A stretch of DNA of 64,000 nucleotides from Arthrobacter sp. ZGTC131 (GCF_002929275.1 NZ_PJIK01000002.1:1958-65957); one strand, 5' to 3'; numbered from the stretch's first letter, positions 8,699-19,635 are shown. Made by a program: numbers and translations. Notes: generated from the letters alone by a model not told the origin.

Positions 8699-8770
8699 TC
8701 CCCACCGCCTCCCTAACCTCGCTGCGCTCGGTCAGGGAACCCGGGCGGCGTGGGCCCAGCACCACGTAGG
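8699..8770. repeat. intergenic hairpin element, copy 1 (after purH)
   Basis: This segment is closely similar to 41512-41592 after folD. Both contain TCCCCA, an ACCGCC block, CCCTAACCTCGC, a CTCGGYCAGGGAA block, GGCGG and GTGG. Within it, CCCTAACC pairs roughly with GGTCAGGG and the outer CCGCC with GGCGG, giving a nested stem. Confidence 0.6.
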
Positions 8771-8803
8771 ACGGCGGTCGCCCCTCAGGGGGACGGCCGC
8801 CGT
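8770..8803 (+). terminator. probable purH terminator hairpin
   Basis: ACGGCGG (8771-8777) pairs with CCGCCGT (8796-8802), with an inner CCCC/GGGG stem closing a small loop. Only a weak T-rich tail (TTAACTTT) follows. It could serve both converging genes. Confidence 0.5.
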
Positions 8804-8820
8804 CGGGCGTTAACTTTGAT

Positions 8821-9042
8821 TCAGTTGTCCTCGGGCTCGGGCTCGGGCTCGGTGCCGGGTTCGTCATCCGCCACTGGGACCCGGATCTCCCGGGGCTGTG
8901 CCTGGGCCATCCGCTCCGGCGTCCAGTAAGCCAGGACCTCCTCCGGCGTCTCTACGACATCGGAGTGGCTCACGGCTTCATCCGGTACGTCACGGGACGG
9001 CGACTCCGCCGGCCCGATGCCGTCAGCCGGCGGACGAGGCAT
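8821..9042 (-). CDS. small acidic protein with a YWTPERM motif
   Basis: 73 residues, family not recognised. The gene overlaps the protease gene's 3' end by 20 bp on the same strand and is probably translated from the same transcript; AAGG lies about 9 bases before the ATG at 9042. The centre reads LAYWTPERMAQAQPREIRVP, matching the protease pro-region (DQYWTPERMRAAVPGEVL). The C-terminus is an acidic EPEPEPED run. No signal peptide is seen, so the product appears cytosolic. The shared motif suggests an interaction with, or origin from, the protease propeptide. Confidence 0.6.
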   Translation of the reverse strand: MPRPPADGIGPAESPSRDVPDEAVSHSDVVETPEEVLAYWTPERMAQAQPREIRVPVADDEPGTEPEPEPEDN

Positions 9043-10027
9043 ACTTGAAAACCTTCTCTATGGTCTGTCCCCAGTACGGTCCGAACATCGTGGTGGACCG
9101 CGTGCCGTAGCCGTAGCTGTTGACGGAGTTCTGGTAACCGCTGGACTCGGCGTCGGTGCCGCCCTGGATAAACCACGGGCCGCCTGAAGCGCCGCCAGTC
9201 ATGTCACACGGAATGCCCTGGGTTTTGAACTGGGGATTGATGGCGTCAATGCCGGCCTTGCCCGTGCAGCTGACCAGGGTCTGGCCCGTGAACGGGACCG
9301 CAGCCGGATAGCCGTACGACGTATAGGTCATTCCGCGCGGCTGGCTGAACTGGACGCCTGATGCGCCTACGACGTCGGCCAGGCTCTCGCCGTTAAGCTG
9401 GGAGACCACGGCGAATCCCGTGTCGTACTGAATGTTCCCCAACTTGCTCCACTGCGACGGAGCGTACAGCTTCCTGGCAGGCCACTTCCCGAAGGGCGCC
9501 CTACCGTCGACGTAACCAGGAACAAAGACGAAGTTCTTGACGAAGGCGCCGGGGCCCTCGTTGACGCAGTGGCCGGCAGTCGAGACGGTGCTCTCGTTCT
9601 CGGAGATCACCGAATTGCCGGAGCACACGTAATTGGCGCCGGCCATGGTGAAGAAGACCTTCCCGATGTGCTTGATGGCGGGGACGTCGGCATGCAGCGC
9701 CTGCAGCGAGGGCTGCGCCGATGTGCCCGCAATCTTCGTGCTGGAGCCTCTTTCCACGTCGTCTGAAGCGCCAGACGGGCCCTGGTTGATCTGACGGGCA
9801 ACTGCCCTGTCAGCCAGGACCTCGCCGGGGACGGCGGCCCGCATGCGCTCAGGCGTCCAGTATTGGTCCGTAGATGAATTGGAAACTGCGGTGCTGGTGA
9901 CCTGCGGCTGGCCGGAGTCCTGCGTCTTTGCGGGAGCAGCCGTCGCGCCGACGGCCGTGGACAGAGCCAGCATCAAACCAGTTGACAGGCTCACAAGGCT
10001 GGTCGCCAGAGTCTTCTTGCGCGTCAT
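9023..10027 (-). CDS. secreted trypsin/V8-like serine peptidase
   Basis: 334 residues. An export signal covers residues 1-31 (ending GATAAPA). A pro-region with YWTPERMRAAVPGEVL follows at about residues 55-72. The chymotrypsin-fold catalytic domain shows His in VSTAGHCV, Asp in QYDTGFAVV and Ser in MTGGASGGPW, so the triad is complete. Four Cys (YVCSGN, GHCVN, VSCTGK, IPCDM) could form two disulphides. It is likely secreted and matured by pro-region removal. The small YWTPERM gene follows with overlap. Substrate unknown. Confidence 0.88.
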   Translation of the reverse strand: MTRKKTLATSLVSLSTGLMLALSTAVGATAAPAKTQDSGQPQVTSTAVSNSSTDQYWTPERMRAAVPGEVLADRAVARQINQGPSGASDDVERGSSTKIAGTSAQPSLQALHADVPAIKHIGKVFFTMAGANYVCSGNSVISENESTVSTAGHCVNEGPGAFVKNFVFVPGYVDGRAPFGKWPARKLYAPSQWSKLGNIQYDTGFAVVSQLNGESLADVVGASGVQFSQPRGMTYTSYGYPAAVPFTGQTLVSCTGKAGIDAINPQFKTQGIPCDMTGGASGGPWFIQGGTDAESSGYQNSVNSYGYGTRSTTMFGPYWGQTIEKVFKYASSAG

Positions 10028-12562
<2,535 letters not shown>

Positions 12563-12590
12563 TCCCCGGCAGCTTGCCGTGGATTGATCA

Positions 12591-12632
12591 CTGAAGCGCC
12601 CCGCCACTCGAACGAGTGGCGGGGCGCTTCAG
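12591..12632. terminator. perfect 20-bp hairpin terminator after icd
   Basis: CTGAAGCGCCCCGCCACTCG (12591-12610) is mirrored exactly by 12613-12632 across a 2-nt centre, followed by TCTATT. It lies between the converging icd and SRPBCC genes and could stop transcription from both sides. Confidence 0.85.
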
Positions 12633-12682
12633 TCTATTCGGCGTCGGCCCGGAGCAGGTGGTTGCCGGCCCGGACGCTGTTC

Positions 12683-13594
12683 CTAGCGGTCGGGCGTCTC
12701 GTCGCGGCGGGTGTCCGTATGCCGCGTCTCTGTCCGCGGCTCACCTGTTTCCGTGTCCCCGTAGGGCGCGTCGACGGCGAGATCCGGGTCGGCGTCGACC
12801 GGCCGTTCGGTGGAGGCGGCGTCGTAGGCGTCGCCAGACTCGTACGTGCGGCCGGGGACCGCATCCATGCCGGCTCCGGAAGCGTAGCCCGTGCCGTCGT
12901 CGGCAGCACCGTAGCCGGCGTCCGTACCGGCACCGGCACCGGCACCGGCTCCCGCTGTGCCGGCCCCGGCGGCACCCAGTCCTGCTCCCGCAGTGCCGGC
13001 CCCGGCACCGGTACCGGCTCCCGCGGTTCCAGCCCCGGCGCCGGCGGCGCCCAGTCCTGCTCCGGCAGTGCCGGCCCCGGCGCCTGCGGCGCCCAGTCCT
13101 GCTCCCGCAGTGCCGGCCACGCCGGCTTGGCCCGGTGCTTCGCCCTCGTTGACGCTTTCACGCCAGGCGCCGGTTTCGGAATCACGGCCCTCAATGAATT
13201 GCTTGAACTTCCTCAGGTCAGACGCCACCTGGCGCGAGTCGAGGCCAACCGCGGCGCCGATTTTCTCCATCGCCGATTCCGGCTCCCAGGTCAGCTCCAC
13301 GTTCACCTTGGTTTCGTCCGGCCCCAGCGACTCGAACCAGACGGTGCCGGAGTTACGGGGCTCGTTCAGGCTCTCCCAGGTAACGCGCTGATCGGGTTCC
13401 TGGACGGTGATCTGGGCATCGTATTCGCGCTTGACACCGGCGATGCTGGTCTCGAAATGGACAGTGGTGTCATCGATTTGGCGCACGGCGTCGACGCCGC
13501 TCATGAAATGTGGGAAGTCCTCGAACTGGGTCCATTGGTTGTAGGCCTGACGAACCGGGACATTTACGTCGATGGATTGCTGAACAGTTGCCAT
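12683..13594 (-). CDS. SRPBCC (polyketide cyclase-like) protein with long Gly/Ala tail
   Basis: 303 residues in two parts. Residues 1-145 are an SRPBCC/START-fold domain (MATVQQSIDVNVPVRQAYNQ, QFEDFPHFMSGV, VTWESLNEP, TKVNVELTWEP), a fold that binds lipophilic ligands. Residues of about 157-235 are a low-complexity Gly/Ala array built from GTAGAGLGAAGAGA, followed by an acidic, Thr/Arg-rich tail. The ATG at 13594 follows GAAGGAG. The domain alone is common in Actinobacteria, often tied to membrane stress; the tail is unusual in length. The long open frame on the opposite strand is a shadow of the GC-rich repeat. Confidence 0.75.
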   Translation of the reverse strand: MATVQQSIDVNVPVRQAYNQWTQFEDFPHFMSGVDAVRQIDDTTVHFETSIAGVKREYDAQITVQEPDQRVTWESLNEPRNSGTVWFESLGPDETKVNVELTWEPESAMEKIGAAVGLDSRQVASDLRKFKQFIEGRDSETGAWRESVNEGEAPGQAGVAGTAGAGLGAAGAGAGTAGAGLGAAGAGAGTAGAGTGAGAGTAGAGLGAAGAGTAGAGAGAGAGTDAGYGAADDGTGYASGAGMDAVPGRTYESGDAYDAASTERPVDADPDLAVDAPYGDTETGEPRTETRHTDTRRDETPDR

Positions 13595-13803
13595 GCGTAG
13601 TTCACTCCTTCAGCGTGCGTGCGGTTTTCAGCGTGCGGGCGGTTGGCCCGCGGTCCTGATAGCTGGGTGATCGGATGGAACACCCCCAACGTATCGGGAA
13701 CCGGACAGCAATTGAAGACTGCAAGGACGTTTGCTGACGAAAAGTAGCTGGTGCCCACATAGCGAATTCCGGTTGTGAACTTCGGCCGCCGTTCATTAGG
13801 GTA

Positions 13804-13817
13804 CTAAGCAAGCTTAG
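13804..13817. promoter_or_regulatory. 6-bp dyad upstream of catalase
   Basis: CTAAGC-AA-GCTTAG is a perfect inverted repeat 57 bp before the catalase start, in a position where a regulator could bind. No known operator consensus is claimed. Confidence 0.3.
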
Positions 13818-13874
13818 CTTTTGGCCTGCGGGCCTTGCCCGGCTAGGCCGCCGCCCTCGGAAAGGACCTTTCCT

Positions 13875-16088
13875 GTGCCTGATGAAAATGCTGTGAACAT
13901 TCCGGGAGCCCCCTCGGCTGAGCCGCCCGCCGTCGTCGAACCCACCGCGCCGCGGGAGCCGCTGCCGCCCAAACCTGACCAGCAGGGGCCGGAGGCAGTG
14001 TCGCCGACAGGCAGCCCCACGGGGGCTCCGGTCCATGCCCGGGCACAGTCCGGCCAGTATCTGACCACTGCGCAGGGACTCAGGCTGGGCGATACGGACC
14101 ATTCACTCAAGTCGGGTCCGCGCGGGCCCATCCTGCTCCAGGACCACCATCTCCGCGAGAAGATCACCCACTTCGACCACGAGCGGATTCCGGAACGTGT
14201 TGTCCACGCGCGCGGGGCAGGCGCCCACGGCGTCTTCCGGTCTTACGGAACGGCAGCAAACGTCACCAAGGCCGGATTCCTGGCCAAGGATGTGGAAACT
14301 CCGGTGTTCGTCAGGTTCTCCACCGTCCTGGGCTCCAGGGGTTCCGCCGACACTGTGCGGGATACGCGGGGCTTCTCGACCAAGTTCTACACGGACGAAG
14401 GCACCTACGACCTGGTCGGCAACAACATTCCGGTGTTCTTCATCCAGGACGGCATCAAATTCCCGGATATCATCCACGCAGCCAAGCCGCATCCCGACCG
14501 GGAGATCCCGCAGGCCCAGAGCGCACACGACACGTTTTGGGATTTTGTGTCGCTCCACACCGAGGCCCAGGCCCACACCATGTGGAACATGTCCGACCGC
14601 GGCATTCCGCGCTCGTTCCGGACCATGGAGGGCTTCGGCGTCCACACGTTCCGGCTCGTCAACGCCGAGGGTGCCACCACCCTCGTGAAATTCCATTGGA
14701 AGCCCAAGCAGGGCGTGCACTCCCTGGTCTGGGAAGAAGCCCAGATCATCAACGGCATGGACCCGGATTTCCACCGGAGGGATCTGGCCGACGCCATTGA
14801 GGCCGGCGCCTACCCGGAGTGGGAGCTCGGAATCCAGACCTTCCCCGACACCGAGGACCAGATGTTCGAGGGGATTGACCTGCTGGATCCCACCAAGTTC
14901 GTGCCGGAGGAACTTGCCCCGGTGCAGCCCATCGGGCTTATGACGCTCAACGCTAATCCGATCAACTACTTCGCCGAGACTGAGCAGGTTGCCTTCCATC
15001 CGGGGCACCTGGTGCCGGGAATCGACGTCACCAACGATCCGCTGCTGCAGGTCCGCCTGTTCTCCTACCTCGACACGCAGATTTCCCGCCTCGGCGGGCC
15101 GAACTTCGCGCAGATCCCCATCAACCGGCCGCACGCTCCCGTGAACGACATGCTGCGCGAGGGCATGCACCAGTCGGCAGTCCACGGGGGAGTGGCGCCC
15201 TACCGCCCCAATTCGCTCGACGGCGGCTGCCCGTTCAAGGCAGGGCAGGACCTGGGGGCATTCGTGGACGTTCCGGAGGCGGTGGCGGAGGCCATCAAGC
15301 AGCGGAAGTCACCCGCCTCCTTCGAGGACCACTTCAGCCAGGTGCGGCTGTTCTTCCGCAGCCTCACCCCGGTGGAGCAGGACCACGTGATCCAGGCCTA
15401 CACATTCGAACTCGGCAAGTGCTACGAGAAGCCGATCCGCGAGCGTCAGCTTCTGGCCCTGGCCAACATCGATTCCGAGCTCTGCGCTGCGGTAGCGAAG
15501 GGGCTGGGCATGCCGGTTCCGGAGGCCACGGAGGACGTCCCGGATTCCGAGCCCAGCCCGGCACTGTCCCAGCTGGGCCAGAACTGGCCGGTGGCCGGAC
15601 GCGTTGTCGGCATCGTCGCGGACGAGTCCAGCGATCTGGACGCTGTGAATGCAGCTCGAAAAGCACTCGACGACGCGGGAATCGTTCCCTTGGTCATCGC
15701 CCCGGTGGGCGGGACGCTGGGGGCGGAGAACGACGGCGGGATCCCGGTCCAGCGCACCTATCTCACCGCACGCTCCACCGAGTTTGACGCCGTCATCGTG
15801 GCCGGATCCGGCGCACCCGCCGACGATGCTGAGCAGGGGCTCGACGCCAAAGCCGGGGAACCCGGTGCATCGCTTGATCCCCGGATCGTGCTCCTGCTGT
15901 CCGAGGCATTCCGTCACGCGAAGGCCATTGGAGCCTGGGGTTCAGGTTCCGCGGGCGTGGACGCGGCGAGCATCCCGGAGGACTCGGCCGGCGTAGTGCT
16001 CGGTGACGGTCCCGAAGCGGTGGTCCCGAAGATCCAGGAGCTACTCGCAGCGCACCGGGCGTGGGAGCGATTCCCGACGGTCTCCTGA
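13875..16088 (+). CDS. katE: large-subunit (clade 2, HPII type) catalase
   Basis: 737 residues, decomposes hydrogen peroxide with haem. The catalytic His lies in RVVHARGAGAHGVFRSYG, Asn in YDLVGNNIPVFFIQDG, and the haem-ligand Tyr in RLFSYLDTQISRLGGPNF. After about residue 575 comes the extra C-terminal flavodoxin/DJ-1-like domain (VAGRVVGIVADESSDLDAV, DAVIVAGSGAP) that marks clade 2. A Pro-rich 70-residue head precedes the core. The GTG at 13875 follows GGAAAGGACC; the frame is open further upstream without a ribosome site. Confidence 0.93.
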   Translation: MPDENAVNIPGAPSAEPPAVVEPTAPREPLPPKPDQQGPEAVSPTGSPTGAPVHARAQSGQYLTTAQGLRLGDTDHSLKSGPRGPILLQDHHLREKITHFDHERIPERVVHARGAGAHGVFRSYGTAANVTKAGFLAKDVETPVFVRFSTVLGSRGSADTVRDTRGFSTKFYTDEGTYDLVGNNIPVFFIQDGIKFPDIIHAAKPHPDREIPQAQSAHDTFWDFVSLHTEAQAHTMWNMSDRGIPRSFRTMEGFGVHTFRLVNAEGATTLVKFHWKPKQGVHSLVWEEAQIINGMDPDFHRRDLADAIEAGAYPEWELGIQTFPDTEDQMFEGIDLLDPTKFVPEELAPVQPIGLMTLNANPINYFAETEQVAFHPGHLVPGIDVTNDPLLQVRLFSYLDTQISRLGGPNFAQIPINRPHAPVNDMLREGMHQSAVHGGVAPYRPNSLDGGCPFKAGQDLGAFVDVPEAVAEAIKQRKSPASFEDHFSQVRLFFRSLTPVEQDHVIQAYTFELGKCYEKPIRERQLLALANIDSELCAAVAKGLGMPVPEATEDVPDSEPSPALSQLGQNWPVAGRVVGIVADESSDLDAVNAARKALDDAGIVPLVIAPVGGTLGAENDGGIPVQRTYLTARSTEFDAVIVAGSGAPADDAEQGLDAKAGEPGASLDPRIVLLLSEAFRHAKAIGAWGSGSAGVDAASIPEDSAGVVLGDGPEAVVPKIQELLAAHRAWERFPTVS

Positions 16089-16185
16089 CCGGCAGTCCGG
16101 CTGACTAGAGCATTCCGGAAGTAAGGACGTAGGGGAGTAAGGGGAGCGCCGCCGTCGCGCTTCCCTTTTCCTTGCACTGTGGAGA

Positions 16186-16698
16186 CTAGTCCTTGCCTTT
16201 GCCTGAGCCCTTGCCGTTCTCGCCGCCGGACCCGGATTTGTCATCCCCGGAACTGTCCTCTCCGGAGTTCCCGGGTGCCGGGGCCGGTGCCGGTTCCGGG
16301 GCAACAGCCTGCGGTGTGGTCGGGGTGGGGGTTGGCGTTGCCGGCTTCGCAGCGGCCGCCTTCTTGGCCGCAGCCGCTGCCGTGAGGTCGGCACGCACGG
16401 CGTCGATGGCTACGGTGATGCTCTGGTGCCGCCGGAAGGAAACCTGGCCGTCGGCGGCGGCGGCGTCGAGCTCCGAAGACAGTCCGTCCAGCGACTTGAG
16501 GGCCGCGGCGGGGTCACTGCCGGCAGCGGTGGTGACGGCGAGAACGCGCTGCTGGAGCTGGGCCGCGGCGTTGCCTTCCAGATCCCGGGCCGGCCCCGCG
16601 CAGCCGGCGAGCCCCACGGCGAGGAGGCAGCCCGCCAGAGTGGCTGACACGCGGACCCCGGGTGCCGGACGCCGCTGAAGGCCGGGGCGCGGAATCAC
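16186..16698 (-). CDS. lipoprotein following a Ser/Thr kinase
   Basis: 170 residues. The signal peptide ends with AVGLAGC, a lipobox, so Cys near residue 33 should be lipidated and the protein anchored outside the membrane. A helical domain follows (ARDLEGNAAAQLQQRVLAVTTAAGSDPAAALKSL), then an AKKAAAAKPATPTPTPTTP linker and a Gly/Ser/Lys/Asp-rich tail. The GTG start at 16698 overlaps the kinase stop (GTGA), so the two are translationally coupled. Function unknown; its location suits a partner or sensor for the kinase. Confidence 0.72.
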   Translation of the reverse strand: MIPRPGLQRRPAPGVRVSATLAGCLLAVGLAGCAGPARDLEGNAAAQLQQRVLAVTTAAGSDPAAALKSLDGLSSELDAAAADGQVSFRRHQSITVAIDAVRADLTAAAAAKKAAAAKPATPTPTPTTPQAVAPEPAPAPAPGNSGEDSSGDDKSGSGGENGKGSGKGKD

Positions 16699-17891
16699 GG
16701 CTCCACGCTTTTTTGCAGCTCCACGAGGTGGTCGCCCAGCGTGCCCGTCACGGTGGGGTACGTGACGACGTCGGGCGTTGTTGGCGACGACACGGCGGCG
16801 GTCACCGCGGCCACTCCGCCGAGCAGCGCTGCTCCAGCAAGGACAGAGGCCAGTAGAACGCGCGGGTTGCGCCACCGCGCGCCGGCGGGACGCGAGCGGC
16901 CAGCCATGTTTGCGGCGGCGGAGTCATCGGGCGGCTGTTGGGTCGCGTCATAACCGGCAGGAAGCATGGACGACGGCGGCCGCGACGGCGGGGCGGGAAG
17001 GACCCTCGTCGGTTCCTCCACCAGTTCCCCCGGAGCTGACTCCGGTGAAACCAGGGCCTGGCGAAGGGCTATCTCAAGCTCGGCCGCTGTCGGCCTGTCC
17101 GCCGGTTCGATGGCCGTCATGGCGGCCAGGAGATGCGCCCATTCCGCAGGGAGGTCCTCGGGAATTTCCGGCGCGCGGTGCAGCCGGGCCACTGCCGATT
17201 CCACAGCGCCGCCGGGGTATTCGACTTTTCCCTTGAGGCATTCCAGCAGCACGAGGCCAAGCGAGTAGATGTCCGTGGCCGGTGAGAGCGGCGAGCCCAT
17301 GGCCTGTTCGGGGCTTAGGTACGCCGCGGTGCCCACCATGGTCCCGGTTGCCGTGAGCCGGGTGGCGTCGACGATGCGGGCGATGCCGAAGTCGGTCAGC
17401 TTGGGGCGGAGGGGTTCCCCGGGACGCACCTGGACGAGGAGGATGTTGGCTGGCTTGATGTCGCGGTGGATGATCCCCAGCCCGTGGACGTAGGCGAGGG
17501 CGTCTGCTATTCCGGCACCGATCACCGCAAGCTCGTCGAGAGGGACGCGGCTATGCCTCAGGCGGCCGCGCAGGTCCTGCCCCTCCACGAGTTCCATGGT
17601 GAGGAACGGCCTTGGCTGGTCCGGGATGCGTGTGTCGACGCCGGCGTCGAACAGCGTCACCAGGCTCGGGTGGTTGAGCGTGGCAAGCAGCTCAATCTCG
17701 GCTTCTTGCCGCTTGAGTTCGTCGGCGTCCGCCGCCTGTGGTGCGAACAGCTTCAGGGCGACATCCCTGCCGAGGTTCTCATCCCGGGCCGAGTAGACCG
17801 AGGACATGCCTCCGCGGCCAATGACGTCTCCGAGCCTGTAACGCCCGCCCAGTACTTCAACTGTCACCCCGCCGGGCGAATCTTCCAACAC
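16695..17891 (-). CDS. membrane-anchored PknB-type Ser/Thr protein kinase
   Basis: 398 residues. Kinase domain about 17-275: glycine loop GRGGMSSVYSA (25-35), Lys47 in VALKLF, HRDIKPANIL (142-151, Asp144), DFGIA (167-171) and YLSPEQAMGSPLSPATDIYSLG. A Pro/Ser-rich linker precedes one transmembrane helix at about 345-368 and an outside tail of only some 30 residues; no PASTA repeats are present. The GTG at 17891 follows AAGGACGGCATA; the longer upstream frame has no ribosome site. The lipoprotein gene overlaps by 4 bp downstream. Confidence 0.85.
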   Translation of the reverse strand: MLEDSPGGVTVEVLGGRYRLGDVIGRGGMSSVYSARDENLGRDVALKLFAPQAADADELKRQEAEIELLATLNHPSLVTLFDAGVDTRIPDQPRPFLTMELVEGQDLRGRLRHSRVPLDELAVIGAGIADALAYVHGLGIIHRDIKPANILLVQVRPGEPLRPKLTDFGIARIVDATRLTATGTMVGTAAYLSPEQAMGSPLSPATDIYSLGLVLLECLKGKVEYPGGAVESAVARLHRAPEIPEDLPAEWAHLLAAMTAIEPADRPTAAELEIALRQALVSPESAPGELVEEPTRVLPAPPSRPPSSMLPAGYDATQQPPDDSAAANMAGRSRPAGARWRNPRVLLASVLAGAALLGGVAAVTAAVSSPTTPDVVTYPTVTGTLGDHLVELQKSVEP

Positions 17892-18110
17892 TATGCCGTC
17901 CTTATCCGCAGTGGCTCCGGTTAAGGGTAATACGCTGACGCAAGTCCGGGGACCGCAGGGCGGTTCCCAAGACGATTCGGACGAGGAGTCGCGGGGAACA
18001 TGGCCGTGCCGGCGGCCCGGCTCCGGAGCGTCTAAAGACCAGTCGGAGCCGGACCGTCGGCTGCGGTCCTGTGTTCGCCCGGGCACGAAACCTGGGCTAT
18101 TTCGGTGCGG

Positions 18111-19547
18111 CTACGCCTTCTTCCTCCGGAGAACCAGCAGCATGCCGGCGGCGAGGAGGACCAGTGCGAGGGGCAGCAGATCAGCGTTCGCACCCGTGTT
18201 GGCGAGCGACTGCTTGCTTGCGGCCGTCTGGGCCGAGGTGACAGCCGAGGCCGAGGCACCGGTTGTTACCGAACCTGCGGGCAGAATGGCGATTCCCGAG
18301 GCTGCCCCCGGGGCTGCATTGGTGCCGGTTCCGGCGCCGTCAGTGCCCGTGCTGGTCCCGTCGGTGGTGCCGGTTCCGTCCGTGGTGCCGGTTCCACCGG
18401 TGCCTGTTCCGTCCGTGGTGCCGGTTCCACCTGTGCCCGTTCCACCGGTGCCCGTTCCACCGGTGCCCGTTCCACCGGTGCCCGTTTCGTCGGTGCCGTC
18501 TGTGGTGCCGGTGCCGTCCGTGGTGCCGCTTCCGTCGGTGGTTCCGTCACCGGGATCCGTCCCCGATCCTGTCCCGTTACCGGGATCCGTTGCAGGAGGC
18601 GTAACTACGGACCCTGCGCCGAGACCGATTCCCAGGTCGATGCCGAGATTGACGGAAGAATCCGTGCCGGTGCCGAGCCCCAGATCGATTGCACCTTCGG
18701 CGGCCGTGCCTGCATCATCCAGCAGACCCGAACCTCCGAGGTTGACGTCAACGACGGCGGAGGCATCGGTTGCCGGTGTCGTGGTGGTGCCGTTGCCGAG
18801 GTTGATGTCGACAAGGGCGTCGGCGGTGGTGCCGGTTCCTGCGGTGTTGCCGAGGTTGACGTCCACAGTGGCGGCGGCGTTGGTGGCCGGTGCGATGGTG
18901 CCTGTGCCGGTGGTGTTGCCGAGGTGGACGTCGACGAGGGCGTCGGCGGTTGTACGGGTGGTGTTGCCGAGGTTGACGTCCACAGCGGCGGCGGCGTTGG
19001 TGGCCGGTGCGATGGTGCCGGTTCCTGCGGTGTTGCCGAGGTTGACGTCGACGAGGGCGGCCGCGTTGGTGGCCGGTGCCGTGGTGGTGCCGGTTCCTGC
19101 GGTGTTGCCGAGGTTGACGTCCACAGCGGCGGCGGCGTTGGTGGCCGGTGCGATGGTGCCTGCGCCCGCGGTGTTGCCGAGGTTGACGTCGACCAGGGCG
19201 GCCGCGTTGGCTGCCGGTGCCGTGGTGGTGCCGGTGGTGTTGCCGAGGTTGACGTCGACGAGGGCGGCCGCGTTGGTGACCGGTGCCGTGGTGGTGCCGG
19301 TGGTGTTGCCGAGGTTGACGTCGACAAGGGCGGCCGCATCAGCGCCGGTTAGGGCAGTATTCGACGGCGTTGAGCCACCCAGCAGGCCCAACGACGCCGA
19401 AGCAGTGAGGTCCGCCGTGGCGGATTCAGGCGCGACTGTGACCGCGCCGGTGATGGATGTGTCCGCGTTTGCGGCGGTTGCGCCTAGGGCCAGCAGCCCG
19501 CCCGCAAACAGGGTGCCCAGTAGGCCCCTGCGAAGATTCTGTTGCAT
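18111..19547 (-). CDS. LPXTG-type cell-wall protein with DVNLGN repeats
   Basis: 478 residues. The signal peptide covers residues 1-29 (ATAANAD). Residues of about 70-275 hold ten units of roughly 15-23 residues built on ALVDVNLGNT plus a Thr/Gly/Ala spacer ending APATNA. A Gly/Thr/Asp-rich wall-spanning stretch follows (GTGGTGTGG repeats). The C-terminus is a sorting signal: LANTG at 448-452, a hydrophobic helix and RRKKA. The protein should be joined to peptidoglycan by a class E-like sortase, not present in this window. The ATG at 19547 follows AGGAGACATCAAA. The period and DxNLG core suggest a beta-solenoid, as an inference. Function unknown. Confidence 0.85.
   Translation of the reverse strand: MQQNLRRGLLGTLFAGGLLALGATAANADTSITGAVTVAPESATADLTASASLGLLGGSTPSNTALTGADAAALVDVNLGNTTGTTTAPVTNAAALVDVNLGNTTGTTTAPAANAAALVDVNLGNTAGAGTIAPATNAAAAVDVNLGNTAGTGTTTAPATNAAALVDVNLGNTAGTGTIAPATNAAAAVDVNLGNTTRTTADALVDVHLGNTTGTGTIAPATNAAATVDVNLGNTAGTGTTADALVDINLGNGTTTTPATDASAVVDVNLGGSGLLDDAGTAAEGAIDLGLGTGTDSSVNLGIDLGIGLGAGSVVTPPATDPGNGTGSGTDPGDGTTDGSGTTDGTGTTDGTDETGTGGTGTGGTGTGGTGTGGTGTTDGTGTGGTGTTDGTGTTDGTSTGTDGAGTGTNAAPGAASGIAILPAGSVTTGASASAVTSAQTAASKQSLANTGANADLLPLALVLLAAGMLLVLRRKKA
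18730..19340 (-). repeat. in-frame repeat array encoding DVNLGN units
   Basis: About ten copies of a 45-69 bp coding unit centred on GTTGCCGAGGTTGACGTC (plus strand), in frame throughout. Some spacers are near-identical over long stretches, which suggests recent copy exchange. Confidence 0.85.
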
Positions 19548-19635
19548 TTTGATGTCTCCTGAAGAGTTGTTGTCAGGCGCTCAAGGCAGCCCGATTGGCC
19601 GTCTTTCTGCACAAAGAGAGGCAGAGAAGGCCCAA

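Noticed and set aside
12584-13600. 338-codon open frame on the plus strand
   Set aside because: Antisense to the SRPBCC gene, whose family match and ribosome site are clear; the frame is a by-product of the Gly/Ala array.
18730-19340. regular repeats resembling a CRISPR array
   Set aside because: The units are in frame, encode DVNLGN repeats of a protein with signal peptide and wall anchor, and spacers are not unique.
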